Assembly (NCBI RefSeq): GCF_021653995.1
Contig: NZ_JAJJOZ010000010.1
Coordinates: 1-64,000, forward strand
Length of the DNA: 64,000 bases
Direction of reading: 5' to 3'
DNA from: Allopusillimonas lactea
GTDB taxonomy: Bacteria > Pseudomonadota > Gammaproteobacteria > Burkholderiales > Burkholderiaceae_B
Made by a program: the position numbers and the translations under genes. Positions 8,583 through 17,603 of the stretch are shown piece by piece. The first letter of the stretch is position 1. Every line of letters begins with the position of its first letter. The notes under the pieces are model-generated. The model made no database searches. It was not told the origin of the DNA and saw only the letters and a program-made list of their open reading frames with translations.

Positions 8583-8609
8583 TTTCGCTCCGGGCGAAAG
8601 AGCGCCCGG
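8583..8609 (+). promoter_or_regulatory. Two mutually exclusive hairpins before ssb
   Basis: TTTCGC (8583-8588) can pair with GCGAAA (8594-8599). Alternatively CCGGGCG (8590-8596) can pair with CGCCCGG (8603-8609). The two stems share 8594-8596, so only one can form. The site lies in the 63-bp gap between DUF3560 and ssb and could be an attenuator or processing signal. Confidence 0.5.
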
Positions 8610-8641
8610 GGCTTCACTCCGACCTAACGGGAGATATCACC

Positions 8642-9100
8642 ATGGCATCCTTGAACCGCGTAACCCTGATTGGCAACCTGGGCAAAGACCCCGAAATCCG
8701 CTACACCGCAGACGGTGCCGCCGTGTGCAACGTGTCAATTGCCACCACGAACCAATGGAAGGACAAGACCAGCGGCGAGCGCCGCGAGGAAACCGAATGG
8801 CACCGCGTCGTTTTCTATGGCCGCCTGGCTGAAATTGCGGGCGAGTACCTGCGCAAAGGCCGCACGGTGTTTGTAGAAGGGCGGCTCAAAACCCGCAAAT
8901 GGCAGGATACGCAAACTGGCGCAGACCGTTACAGCACGGAAATCATCGCTGACCAGATGCAGATGCTGGGCAGCCGCGATAACGGACAGGACGAAGCCCC
9001 CCAGGCCGCACCGGCAAGCCGCACAAAAGGACGCGACGGGAAGGCGAAGGCTGCCACTGCTGCGCCGGCAGAGGATGAAGGGGCGGATATTCCGTTCTGA
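8642..9100 (+). CDS. ssb: Single-stranded DNA-binding protein (plasmid type)
   Basis: SSB coats single-stranded DNA during replication and after conjugal entry. The 152-residue protein has the OB fold at residues 1-110 (starts MASLNRVTLIGNLGKDPE, then WHRVVFYGRLAEIAGEYL), an Ala/Lys-rich linker and the acidic C-terminal tip ending DIPF, which recruits replication and repair partners. GGGAGA precedes the start. Element-borne ssb genes typically sit in the leading region and protect the incoming strand. Confidence 0.95.
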   Translation: MASLNRVTLIGNLGKDPEIRYTADGAAVCNVSIATTNQWKDKTSGERREETEWHRVVFYGRLAEIAGEYLRKGRTVFVEGRLKTRKWQDTQTGADRYSTEIIADQMQMLGSRDNGQDEAPQAAPASRTKGRDGKAKAATAAPAEDEGADIPF

Positions 9101-9149
9101 CCGGCTACTAAGGACGAGCGGGGCAATACCCGCCTGTCAAATAATACGG

Positions 9150-9173
9150 AAGGCCCGGCATTCGCCGGGCCTT
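9150..9173. terminator. Bidirectional terminator between ssb and yedK
   Basis: A perfect 10-bp stem AAGGCCCGGC/GCCGGGCCTT with an ATTC loop lies between the convergent ssb and yedK genes. The A/T ends of the stem provide short U-runs in both directions. Confidence 0.8.
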
Positions 9174-9216
9174 CATCCGTCTGGCACAGCGCAAGGCCTG
9201 CGGCCATGCCGGTCCG

Positions 9217-9891
9217 CTATACCAAGCTGGACTGCCGGGGAGATTCCAAGGGTTTGGCACCAAATGCCCCCGGTGGCGGCAGCACAAAAAGCGCTGCTGC
9301 CTCTTCCTGGCTGCCGTTCAGCCATTGATCGACATCGGAAAGCGCAATCGGAATCACCGAGCGCTTGTCCTGTGCATGCGGCGGTTTGCTGGGATCCGGC
9401 TTGTGCATCCTGTTCATAAGGGGGTGAGCGTCAGCGTTGAGCGTGAGCATGGTGTAGCTTTCGACGACCTCGCCCGTTTCCCTGCTCGCCCAGGTATTCC
9501 ACAGACCGGCTAGGCCCCACGGTGCGCCGTCAGTTCGCCGGAACCGCCACCATACATTACTGCCGCTTTCCCAACAGGGTTCATCGAACGATTCAGCTGG
9601 AATAATGCAGCGCTGGCCGCGCGCCCATGCTCGCCGAAAGGTGGGCTTCTGGGCGAGTTCTTCTGCACGCGCATTGTTGGTGGAGTAGGCCACCTTGGGG
9701 CTATTGGCGAAGGGTGGAATCAGCGCCCACTGACCCACCGCCAGTTCTTTCCCATGTTCGCTTGCACGGATGAACGGCCCCAGCCCGCGGGGATGCACTT
9801 GCGGCCCCCACAGCTTGGGTGGGTTCTGGCGTCCTATATGCCAATAGCGTTCAACGGCAGCTTGATCCGGCGTCACGTAGCGATTACACAT
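9217..9891 (-). CDS. yedK: SRAP-family abasic-site DNA-protein crosslinker (YedK/HMCES)
   Basis: SRAP proteins crosslink covalently to abasic sites in single-stranded DNA through Cys2 and so shield them. The 224-residue protein starts MCNRYV, giving the catalytic Cys2. It has the Asn-Ala-Arg-Ala-Glu block (NNARAEEL), RCIIPAESFDEP and a late histidine region (LNADAHPLMNRMH), which match family catalytic residues. It converges on ssb, and both act on ssDNA, which fits leading-region protection of transferred DNA. Confidence 0.92.
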   Translation of the reverse strand: MCNRYVTPDQAAVERYWHIGRQNPPKLWGPQVHPRGLGPFIRASEHGKELAVGQWALIPPFANSPKVAYSTNNARAEELAQKPTFRRAWARGQRCIIPAESFDEPCWESGSNVWWRFRRTDGAPWGLAGLWNTWASRETGEVVESYTMLTLNADAHPLMNRMHKPDPSKPPHAQDKRSVIPIALSDVDQWLNGSQEEAAALFVLPPPGAFGAKPLESPRQSSLV

Positions 9892-10493
9892 GAAGGAATT
9901 CTGGCGCGTTTACGACTTGCGTGCAATGTACGCTGGTTCGTAGGCTGCGGTGCTCATGGACTTGGAATGCATGTCAGCGCAGCATACGCTGCTGATGTCG
10001 TGCAGTTCCCAGGCTGCGCCTGGGCCCCTGTCCGATGACGATGCCAGCCCGGCTCCCGGTCTGGCTGGGACTTTCCGTCCCCAAACTCGCCTGCGCTCAT
10101 TTGTGGCCTTAAAAGTCCCACACATGACGCACCCCTGGCGGGGTGGGAAAAGGGTTTATGGATCAATCGTTTGCGGGCAAGCGGCCGCTTGCGCCGTCGT
10201 CGGACAGACAGAGCAACAAACCGGCGTAAGACTTTGATTTGGCAGGCAGGATTGCGACCACGTCTGTGGCCTTTTGGCGCGTAGACAGCGTAGTGCCCCT
10301 ATGGCCACAACACCATGACTACAGACCGGCAGCCTTCATTCTGTACTTTGACAGCATGAAGACTGCTTGGGCAATACACGTTGACTGCATGCAGGCTGCT
10401 ATGAATTTACAGGATGGCAGCAATAGAGCTACCAGAGGGCTACGTCGGAGAAACTCCTACCTCAGTGAGGCGGCAGATTGTCTGGGTTTTCGC
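9892..10493. other. Non-coding, hairpin-rich spacer between yedK and the stress-protein gene
   Basis: No supported gene. The yedK side holds a row of short hairpins: CCCAGGC/GCCTGGG at 10008-10024, CCAGCC/GGCTGG around 10043-10070 and CACCCC/GGGGTG at 10130-10145. The right part, about 10240-10490, shows no clear feature. Confidence 0.5.
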
Positions 10494-11330
10494 TCAACGA
10501 AGGATCAGTACAGGCACTTTGCTTTGCCGCAAAATGGCCGTGGTAGTGCTACCCACAACCAAGTGCCGGATCCTCGAATGCCCGTAGGCACCCATGATCA
10601 TCATATTGATGCTCTGCTGCTGCGCATAGTCAGCCAATGCATTGGCTGGCTCTCCGTCAAGCTGGTGAGATGTCACTTGGAACCCCGCCCCATCCAATCT
10701 CTCAGAGGCCCAGCGCAGCGCTTCCACGGCATTGCCTACCGTCACGACATGGCACTCCAAGCCGCGCAACAGCGGGCTGTCTGCCACCATCTCGACTGTT
10801 TTGCGGCCTGTCGCGCTGCCGTCAAAGGCAATCATGAAGCGTTGGGGCTCACCGAATTTTGAATTGGCTACCAGGATCGGGCGGTGCAGCGTGCGCACTG
10901 CACTCTCCAGGTTGTGATCCAATAAAAAGCGCTTGGGCTTCGCCTCATGATCGTGCTGACCGAGTACATACAGACGAGTGTCTGCCTCGATCTCGACCAG
11001 CGTTTCGATGAGTTCTCCATGACGCTGGCGTGCGCTGACCTGTTGTGTACCGGCTGCTATGCACCGCTGCTTGGCGCCTTCCAGCAGTTGCCGGCCATGT
11101 TCCCGCGCAATGATGCTGCGACGCTCATCCAGATCGGACAATTCCTGCAGAAGGGATTCTTGGGCGCCCAGCCCGATACTGCCGCTCGCATCGACCTTCG
11201 CATCGTCCTGACGAACCAGCACATGAAGGAATTCAAGCGGAGTACCCAGCCTCTTTGCCGCCCAGGTCGCATAGTCGCAGACGCTCTCGGTGTAGCTCGC
11301 GCCGTCAATACAAGCAATCACGTTGTTCAT
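10494..11330 (-). CDS. Tandem-domain universal stress protein
   Basis: A 278-residue cytoplasmic protein with two USP (Rossmann-like) halves. The first starts MNNVIACIDGASYTE. The second starts near residue 155 (ILVANSKFGEPQRFMIAFDGS) and ends with the nucleotide-binding GAYGHSRIRHLVVGSTT motif (GxxGH-x9-GS). It lies 9 bp downstream of the SulP gene and is surely cotranscribed. SulP-USP pairs are frequent on betaproteobacterial islands. The USP may tune transporter activity or act in anion stress, but this is inference. Confidence 0.88.
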   Translation of the reverse strand: MNNVIACIDGASYTESVCDYATWAAKRLGTPLEFLHVLVRQDDAKVDASGSIGLGAQESLLQELSDLDERRSIIAREHGRQLLEGAKQRCIAAGTQQVSARQRHGELIETLVEIEADTRLYVLGQHDHEAKPKRFLLDHNLESAVRTLHRPILVANSKFGEPQRFMIAFDGSATGRKTVEMVADSPLLRGLECHVVTVGNAVEALRWASERLDGAGFQVTSHQLDGEPANALADYAQQQSINMMIMGAYGHSRIRHLVVGSTTTAILRQSKVPVLILR

Positions 11331-11339
11331 GGTGTCTCC

Positions 11340-12821
11340 TTAGTGTGCGGCCAGGTCGTGGTCAGCGCCGGCTTTGTCATGAACGGCATATCGGTCGACC
11401 AGAGTTGCGCTGGCCTCGTTCATGCCGATGATGTCAACGGTGGTGGCGTCCCTCCGGAACTTCAAAACAATCTTGTCCAGCGCATTGATTGCGGTGATGT
11501 CCCAGAAATGCGCGCGGCTCACATCGATCGTGATGCGATCGACGGCTTCCTTGAAATCGAACGCCGATACGAACCTGTCTGCAGAGGCAAAGAAAACCTG
11601 ACCAGACACCACGTAGTTGCGACATTTGCCCTCGTCCACGAGCTCGGACTTGACCTGAAACAGCCGGCTGACCTTGGTGGCGAAGAAGAGGGCGCTAAGC
11701 AGCACACCCACGAAAACACCCTTGGCCAGGTCATGCGTCGCAACGACCACGATGACGGTTGCCACCATGACGATGCTGGAGCTCTTGGGGTGAGCGCGCA
11801 GATTACGGATAGATTCCCAACTGAAGGTGCCGATGGACACCATGATCATCACGGCCACCAGTGCAGCCATGGGGATTTGTTTTACCCACGGCCCAAGGAA
11901 CACCACCATAATCAGCAGAATTACGCCGGCCGCCAGCGTGGAGAGCCTGCCGCGGCCGCCGGATTTAACGTTGATGACCGACTGCCCGATCATGGCGCAT
12001 CCCGCCATGCCGCCCAGCAGACCGGAGGCAATGTTGGCGACGCCTTGGCCGGCGCATTCCCGGTTCTTGTTACTCGGCGTGTCAGTCAGGTCGTCCACGA
12101 TGGTGGCGGTCATCATGGACTCGAGCAAACCGACGATTGCCAGGGTCAGCGAGTACGGGAAGATGATGGCTAGCGTTTCCCAGTTCAACGGCACCTGCGG
12201 CAGCAGGAAAACCGGCAGGCTGTCTGGCAGCTCACCCATATCTCCCACAGTACGAATATCCAGGTCCAGCATCATTGCGATTGCGGTGAGCAACACGATG
12301 CAGACGAGAGGAGAGGGGACAGATTTCGTGAGGTAGGGGAAAAGGTAGATGATGCCCAGGCCTGCGGCGGTCATGGCATAGACCACCCAGGTGACATTGG
12401 TCAGCTCGGGAAGCTGGGCCATGAAGATAAGGATGGCCAGCGCATTGACGAAACCGGTGACGACCGAGCGCGATACGAAACGCATCAGGCCGCCCAGCTT
12501 CAGTACACCGGCCAGAATCTGGAACACGCCAGTCAAAAGGGTCGCGGCCAACAGATACTGCAGGCCGTGCTCCTTGACCAGTGTGACCATCAGAAGCGCC
12601 ATGGCACCGGTGGCAGCCGAGATCATGCCCGGCCGGCCGCCAGCAAAAGCGATGACAACTGCAATACAGAAGGAGGCATACAGACCCACTTTGGGATCTA
12701 CGCCGGCGATGATGGAAAACGCGATGGCTTCAGGGATCAGCGCGAGCGCGACGACGATACCGGCGAGCAGGTCGCCACGGACATTGGAAAACCAGTCCTG
12801 GTGCAGGGATTTAGTTAGCAT
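11340..12821 (-). CDS. SulP-family anion transporter with STAS domain
   Basis: An inner-membrane anion permease (sulfate, bicarbonate or similar oxyanion; the substrate cannot be read from the sequence). The 493-residue protein has the SulP transmembrane core (DLLAGIVVALALIPEAIAFS near residue 16, then GLYASF and the GCAMIGQSVINVKSGGRGRLST block) and a C-terminal STAS domain from about residue 390. The start at 12821 (MLTKSLHQDWF) fits the family; upstream codons are unlikely. Next to an arsenic operon it could influence oxyanion balance, but no direct link is visible. Confidence 0.88.
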   Translation of the reverse strand: MLTKSLHQDWFSNVRGDLLAGIVVALALIPEAIAFSIIAGVDPKVGLYASFCIAVVIAFAGGRPGMISAATGAMALLMVTLVKEHGLQYLLAATLLTGVFQILAGVLKLGGLMRFVSRSVVTGFVNALAILIFMAQLPELTNVTWVVYAMTAAGLGIIYLFPYLTKSVPSPLVCIVLLTAIAMMLDLDIRTVGDMGELPDSLPVFLLPQVPLNWETLAIIFPYSLTLAIVGLLESMMTATIVDDLTDTPSNKNRECAGQGVANIASGLLGGMAGCAMIGQSVINVKSGGRGRLSTLAAGVILLIMVVFLGPWVKQIPMAALVAVMIMVSIGTFSWESIRNLRAHPKSSSIVMVATVIVVVATHDLAKGVFVGVLLSALFFATKVSRLFQVKSELVDEGKCRNYVVSGQVFFASADRFVSAFDFKEAVDRITIDVSRAHFWDITAINALDKIVLKFRRDATTVDIIGMNEASATLVDRYAVHDKAGADHDLAAH

Positions 12822-13233
12822 GGGCACAAGAAAAAGCATCGCTCTGCCGCAAGCGTGCAGCAGAGCCGACATAAGTCGGAAATATTGGGGAAGACGAAGG
12901 TCGAACCAGCAGCGCTTGGTGCTGGAACGCAAACGAAACTACCGACTTAGGGCGGACTCAGTCGTTGCCGAGCTGCCTTGTAAATGGCATGATCCGCTTG
13001 GCGGGCGATGTTTGCTCGAGAAAGAGGCACGGACAATCCCGCCCACGCAGGGGCGACATCTCGGACGGATGAGGAAAGACTGTTGTGCATAGCGGCATTA
13101 TACCTTGAGGATAAAGGCGGTTTCTAATTGACCTGTACCAGGGTGCATGCCGGTTTTGCAGGCGCAGTTGGCAAGAATCCGCTTTTTAGGAGGATCTCCG
13201 TCAGGATGAACTCCATTGGCTGAGCGCATTCCA
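12822..13233. other. Spacer between the SulP gene and the MFS gene
   Basis: About 410 bp without a supported gene. It should contain the SulP promoter (minus strand) and the 3' end of the MFS transcript. No strong hairpin or consensus promoter was found by eye. Confidence 0.4.
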
Positions 13234-14493
13234 TCAGGTCTTATGTGCAGATTCATGACGACCTATGGGCAAGCGCCACGTCACCACTACCCCGACTAAC
13301 GCCAAGGTGGTGAGTGTGGTCAACAGGATCGTCGGCCGCAGTTCGCTGAGCAGCATCGCCATCATCAGAGGAGCAATGGCTTGGGCAAAAAGCATGGGGC
13401 GCGCCAGTAGGCCCATACGGGTGCCATATCCTTGAGGCCCGAAAAGGACTAGTGGAAGCGTGCCGCGCACGATGGTAAGAAGGCCATTGCCTGCGCCATA
13501 TAGAGCCGTTGCAACAAACGCCAGAGCAAGGTCCGCCGCAGCCAGGAGGGCGAGGCCGAGAAAGCAGAGCAACACGGCACCACGCGCGGACCATGTCGGA
13601 TGAAGCGATCGCCAAAGGGAAAACTCCAACAGTCTGGCGACCACCTGTGATGGGCCGATCATCATGCCGACGGCCAATGCCACAGGCGCAGCAAAGCCGA
13701 GCTGGCCAAGGGCATCGAGCAGATGCACGGAAAGGCTGGACATAACGGATGACTGCAATGTGAAAAGGATGGCGACTAGCACGAAAAGGTATCTGGCTTC
13801 CTTGATCACCTCGGCCGGCTGTTCAGCTTGTTTTGTGGGCTCGACTTCGCTATTGCGCTGCTGCTCGCGAGGGATCAACAGTAAATACAGCGGCAACCCT
13901 ACCGCCAAATGCACACCAGCCAGCGCCAAGCAGGTATCGCGCCAACCCAGTTCAGCCTCCAGGCCCGTGATGGCCGGCCAGGCCACCGTACTGGCAAAGC
14001 CGCCCATCAGCGTCACGCCTGTCATGGCAGTGCGAGAGTTATCCCCAAACAGCCGTCCCAGCGTGGAAAAGGCGGCGTCATACAAGCCGCTGGCCATGGC
14101 CGTTCCCAGGATGGTCCATGCGAGGAAGTAAACAAGCAGGCTTGGCGCCAAGCCCATCAGGGCCAGTCCTGCTGCCAGCAGTAGAGAGCTGGTGGCTAAT
14201 ACGGGACGGCCACCGAATCGATCGATTAGCCGGCCCGCGCGGGGCGCGCTGAAACCGGCCACCAGCAGCCCCCAGGAAAGCCCTGCGACTACGCTACCAA
14301 GTGACCATCCGCTTTCACGTGCAATCGGCGCGGCTAGTACAGCAGGCAAGTAAAACGTGCTGCCCCAGGCGAGTATCTGGGTGAGGCCGAGCACGCTGAT
14401 CAAGCGAACAGGGGCGGGCGAGAGAGTAGGTAAAAGAATGCGCACAAAGCCTGCCTTGTTGTTAGGACTGGTCACGCCAGCTGTCACTGCCAC
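13234..14493 (-). CDS. Major facilitator superfamily transporter divergent from arsR
   Basis: A 12-helix inner-membrane permease of up to 419 residues, with the MFS loop motif GRLIDRFGGRPVL near residue 90 and a charged central loop rich in Glu/Lys. It is divergent from arsR across a 124-bp gap with the ArsR operator, so it is probably arsenic-regulated. Candidates from the literature are ArsK-like trivalent arsenical/antimonite exporters. It is not an ArsJ assignment, because no GAPDH partner gene is present. The start is uncertain: GTG at 14493 or a later codon near residue 17. Confidence 0.75.
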   Translation of the reverse strand: MAVTAGVTSPNNKAGFVRILLPTLSPAPVRLISVLGLTQILAWGSTFYLPAVLAAPIARESGWSLGSVVAGLSWGLLVAGFSAPRAGRLIDRFGGRPVLATSSLLLAAGLALMGLAPSLLVYFLAWTILGTAMASGLYDAAFSTLGRLFGDNSRTAMTGVTLMGGFASTVAWPAITGLEAELGWRDTCLALAGVHLAVGLPLYLLLIPREQQRNSEVEPTKQAEQPAEVIKEARYLFVLVAILFTLQSSVMSSLSVHLLDALGQLGFAAPVALAVGMMIGPSQVVARLLEFSLWRSLHPTWSARGAVLLCFLGLALLAAADLALAFVATALYGAGNGLLTIVRGTLPLVLFGPQGYGTRMGLLARPMLFAQAIAPLMMAMLLSELRPTILLTTLTTLALVGVVVTWRLPIGRHESAHKT

Positions 14494-14582
14494 TCTTCGT
14501 GATTTGATGAGCTAGTAGGGGCGCCAACGCTGCTTTCACCGCGACGGCAGCGCTCGATGATGCGTCGCTTGACGGATGATAC

Positions 14583-14624
14583 TTGTTTAGATTCCATATT
14601 TCGACGATAATGAAAATATGGAAT
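14583..14624 (+). promoter_or_regulatory. arsR promoter and ArsR operator, leaderless start
   Basis: TTGTTT (14583-14588) and GATAAT (14606-14611) are 17 bp apart. The expected transcription start, 7 bases after the -10 box, is the A of the arsR ATG at 14618, and no ribosome site is present. A perfect 11-bp inverted repeat, ATTCCATATTT (14591-14601) and AAATATGGAAT (14614-14624), flanks the -10 box and covers the start codon. Confidence 0.75.
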
Positions 14625-14962
14625 CCAAAGACATCATCCGGGTGTTGTCGGCGCTTGCCCAGGAATCGAGGCTGGCTGTTTACCGATTGCTGGTACAGGC
14701 CGGGCCAGAAGGCCTTCCGGCTGGGCGCATTGCCGAACTTGCCCATATCCCTCCCTCATCGCTGTCCTTTCACCTGAAGGAGCTTTCCCATGCAGGGCTG
14801 GTGTCCTCGCGTCAGGAGAGCCGCTTCGTGATCTATAGCGCCAACTATCCCACCATGAATGCCGTGCTGGGATACCTCGCAGAGAACTGCTGCGACGGTA
14901 TTTCGTGCGTACCAGCCTGCGATCCCACTGAGAGTCAGTCAGATGAACGACAAAATCTATAA
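14618..14962 (+). CDS. arsR: ArsR-family arsenite-responsive repressor
   Basis: A 114-residue SmtB/ArsR winged-helix repressor that releases DNA on binding As(III). The recognition helix region is SSLSFHLKELSHAGLV at residues 47-62. The C-terminus carries Cys91, Cys92, Cys97 and Cys101. This resembles the C-terminal triad of Acidithiobacillus ferrooxidans ArsR rather than the CxC in the DNA-binding helix of E. coli ArsR. The start codon lies inside its own operator and the mRNA appears leaderless. It overlaps arsC by 20 bp. Confidence 0.93.
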   Translation: MESKDIIRVLSALAQESRLAVYRLLVQAGPEGLPAGRIAELAHIPPSSLSFHLKELSHAGLVSSRQESRFVIYSANYPTMNAVLGYLAENCCDGISCVPACDPTESQSDERQNL

Positions 14963-15446
14963 CGTCCTAGTGTTGTGCACGGGAAATTCCGCGCGAAGCA
15001 TCATGGCCGAGGCGCTGATCAACACCATCGGTAAGAGACGGTTCCGTGCCTACAGTGCCGGTAGTCACCCTGCTGGCGCCGTGAACCCCTTTGCCATTGA
15101 GCAGGCCAGGCAGGCGGGATACCCCACTGATGGTCTGCGCAGCAAGAGCTGGGATGAGTTTGCCGGGCCCGATGCCCCGCACATGGACTTCGTCATTACC
15201 GTTTGCGATAACGCGGCAGGTGAAGTTTGCCCGGTATGGCCTGGTTACCCGATTACGGCTCACTGGGGATTTGAGGATCCGGCAAAGGCGGGGGGCACCG
15301 ACGAGGAAAAACGTCACGCGTTTGCCAAGGTGTGCCGCCAGATTTCCACCCGCGTGCAGCTCTTTTGCGCCTTGCCTATCGACAAGCTCGATCACAACGC
15401 CACCAAGCGCGAAGTAAACCAAATCGGCCAGCTACCCAAAGACTAA
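14943..15446 (+). CDS. arsC: Arsenate reductase, thioredoxin-linked (LMW phosphatase fold)
   Basis: Reduces arsenate to arsenite in the cytoplasm. The 167-residue protein begins NVLVLCTGNSARS, the CX5R(S) P-loop of the low-molecular-weight phosphatase-type ArsC, and has further cysteines (TVCDNAAGEVCPVW) at about 81 and 88 for the disulfide relay. The start at 14943 (MNDKIYNVL) overlaps the arsR end, giving translational coupling. It is followed by acr3 after 13 bp. The operon also encodes a second, unrelated arsenate reductase at 17600. Confidence 0.92.
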   Translation: MNDKIYNVLVLCTGNSARSIMAEALINTIGKRRFRAYSAGSHPAGAVNPFAIEQARQAGYPTDGLRSKSWDEFAGPDAPHMDFVITVCDNAAGEVCPVWPGYPITAHWGFEDPAKAGGTDEEKRHAFAKVCRQISTRVQLFCALPIDKLDHNATKREVNQIGQLPKD

Positions 15447-15459
15447 CGCAGGAATTCCC

Positions 15460-16539
15460 GTGCAAACCCGACGCCTATCCTTTCTCGACCGCTATCTAAC
15501 GCTCTGGATCTTCGCCGCCATGGCGCTGGGGGTGCTTCTTGGCACCATCTTCGACGGACTGCCGCAATGGCTAGAGAGCCTTTCCGTCGGCACGACCAAC
15601 ATTCCCATTGCCATCGGCCTGATACTGATGATGTATCCGCCGCTTGCGAAGGTGCGTTACGAGGAGCTTCCCCTGGTGTTCCAGGACAAGAAGGTTCTTG
15701 CGCTCTCGCTGGTACAGAACTGGGTGATCGGGCCGATCCTGATGTTCGCGCTAGCGGCGTACTTTCTGCACGACTACCCCGCCTACATGACAGGGCTTAT
15801 CCTGATCGGCCTGGCGCGCTGTATTGCCATGGTGCTGGTGTGGAACCAGCTTGCCTGCGGCAGCAACCAGTATGTGGCGGCACTGGTGGCGTTCAACTCG
15901 ATTTTCCAGATCGTCTTCTTCAGCGTCTACGCCTGGTTCTTCCTCGATGTGCTGCCACCGGTCTTCGGCTTGCAGAGCAGCGTGCTGGACGTCAGCTTCT
16001 GGACCATTGCGAAAGCCGTTCTGGTCTATCTGGGCATTCCTTTCCTGGCGGGGTACCTGACCCGGCGCTTTCTGGTCAGGGCGCGCGGCGAAGCCTGGTA
16101 CAACGATACCTTCATCCCGCGCATCAGCCCGATCACGCTGATTGCGTTGTTGTTCACCATCGTGGCCATGTTCAGTCTGAAGGGCGGCTCGGTGGTCGAG
16201 CTGCCGCAGGATGCGCTGCGAATCGCCGTGCCCCTCGCACTGTACTTCGTGATCATGTTCGTCGTCAGCTTCATGATGGGCAAGCTCATCGAGACCGACT
16301 ATCCGCGCACCACGGCGCTTGCCTTCACTGCAGCGAGCAACAATTTCGAGCTTGCCATCGCCGTAGCCATCGCGGCATTCGGCCTGGCGTCCCCGGTGGC
16401 GTTTGCCACGGTCATCGGGCCGCTGGTCGAGGTGCCGGTGCTGATCGCCCTGGTGCATGTAGCATTGTGGCTCGGCAGACGTTACTTCACCTCCACAGCG
16501 CCCCTGCATGGCAAGGCATGCACGACATCGACGTCGTGA
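15460..16539 (+). CDS. acr3: Acr3-type arsenite efflux permease
   Basis: A ten-helix inner-membrane carrier that exports As(III), acting downstream of both arsenate reductases. The 359-residue protein starts with GTG after GCAGGA. It shows the family's LARCIAMVLVWNQLACG segment, whose cysteine in the fourth helix is essential in Acr3 proteins, and TAASNNFELAIAVAIAAFG near residue 290. The gene overlaps the following flavoprotein gene by 22 bp. Confidence 0.94.
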   Translation: MQTRRLSFLDRYLTLWIFAAMALGVLLGTIFDGLPQWLESLSVGTTNIPIAIGLILMMYPPLAKVRYEELPLVFQDKKVLALSLVQNWVIGPILMFALAAYFLHDYPAYMTGLILIGLARCIAMVLVWNQLACGSNQYVAALVAFNSIFQIVFFSVYAWFFLDVLPPVFGLQSSVLDVSFWTIAKAVLVYLGIPFLAGYLTRRFLVRARGEAWYNDTFIPRISPITLIALLFTIVAMFSLKGGSVVELPQDALRIAVPLALYFVIMFVVSFMMGKLIETDYPRTTALAFTAASNNFELAIAVAIAAFGLASPVAFATVIGPLVEVPVLIALVHVALWLGRRYFTSTAPLHGKACTTSTS

Positions 16540-17603
16540 TCGTAGGCAGTGGGCAGGCAGCACTGGCCACCGCCTACTTCCTGCGCCGCACCGGGCTGTC
16601 CTTCGTGCTGCTGGATGCCGAAGAAGGGCCGGGCGCGGCGTGGCGGCATGGCTGGGACTCGCTGACATTGTTCTCACCGGCACAATGGAGTTCACTGCCG
16701 GGCTGGCCCATGCCGTCTACCGACGGCTATCCCTCGCGCGACCACGTCATCGACTACCTGGCGCGTTACGAGGCGCGCTATGAACTGCCTATCGTGCGGC
16801 CGGTCTGGGTGCGGACTGTTCAGCGTGATGACAGCTTTTTCCTGGTCGAGGCCGATGATCGCCGTACGTGGCGCTCGCGCGCAGTCGTCAGCGCCACCGG
16901 CACCTGGCGTCATCCCTACGTGCCTGCCTATCCCGGCCAGGACAGTTTTTCGGGTGCGCAGATCCATTCGGCGCACTATCGGCGCCCACATGCTTTTGCC
17001 GGGCAACGCGTGCACGTGGTGGGCGGCGGCAATTCCGGTGCGCAGATCATGGCCGAGATGGCGGGCGTGGCGCAGGCTACCTGGGTGACGCCTTCCGACC
17101 CGGTCTTCTTACCGGAAGAGGTGGACGGGCGCGTACTGTTCGAGCAAGCCACCGCGCGCTGGCAGGCCATGCAGCAAGGCTTGCCTGCACCCGAACGGAG
17201 CGCAAGCTTCGGAGACATCGTGATGGTGCGTCCAGTGGCTGCAGCGCGTCAGCGAGGCGCCTTGCAATCCGTCCGGCCCTTCGCAAGCTTTACGCCAACT
17301 GGTGTCGTATGGCCCGATGGCAGGCAAACGGATGTCGATGCCGTTATCTGGTGCACTGGCTTTTTGCCGGCCCTCGGGTACCTGAGCCCGCTCGGAGTGC
17401 TGGGCGCCGATGGCAGAATCGCCGTCGACGGCACTCGCGCAGTGGCCGAGCCAGGATTATGGCTGGTGGGCTACGGCGACTGGACTGGCTTTGCTTCTGC
17501 CACTCTGATTGGTGTCATGCGTTCGGCACGCAGCACTGCACAGGAAATCGGGGCGAGGCTGTCGATCGACAGCCATCTTCAACCACAAGGAGTCTCGCAA
17601 TGA
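16518..17603 (+). CDS. arsO: Flavin-dependent monooxygenase of the arsenic operon (ArsO-like)
   Basis: A 361-residue FAD/NADPH protein with GSGQAALATAYFLRRTG at the N-terminus (FAD-binding GxGxxA) and VVGGGNSGAQ near residue 165 (NADPH-binding). It also has WCTGFLP and a GYGDWTGFASATLIG end, as in YUCCA/CzcO-like monooxygenases. ArsO genes lie in many ars operons, but their substrate is not established. The start at 16518 follows AAGG and overlaps acr3. Its stop overlaps the next arsC start (ATGA), so the operon is tightly coupled. Confidence 0.8.
   Translation: MHDIDVVIVGSGQAALATAYFLRRTGLSFVLLDAEEGPGAAWRHGWDSLTLFSPAQWSSLPGWPMPSTDGYPSRDHVIDYLARYEARYELPIVRPVWVRTVQRDDSFFLVEADDRRTWRSRAVVSATGTWRHPYVPAYPGQDSFSGAQIHSAHYRRPHAFAGQRVHVVGGGNSGAQIMAEMAGVAQATWVTPSDPVFLPEEVDGRVLFEQATARWQAMQQGLPAPERSASFGDIVMVRPVAAARQRGALQSVRPFASFTPTGVVWPDGRQTDVDAVIWCTGFLPALGYLSPLGVLGADGRIAVDGTRAVAEPGLWLVGYGDWTGFASATLIGVMRSARSTAQEIGARLSIDSHLQPQGVSQ

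Noticed and set aside
13131..13160. Riboswitch or MerR-type promoter upstream of the MFS gene 3' side
   Set aside because: A TTGACC box is visible but there is no matching -10 or dyad, and the neighbouring genes read away from it.
15567..17603. A 678-codon frame that runs through acr3 into the flavoprotein
   Set aside because: The first 317 codons are out-of-frame over acr3 and have no protein-like order; the flavoprotein start at 16518 has a ribosome site and the FAD motif.
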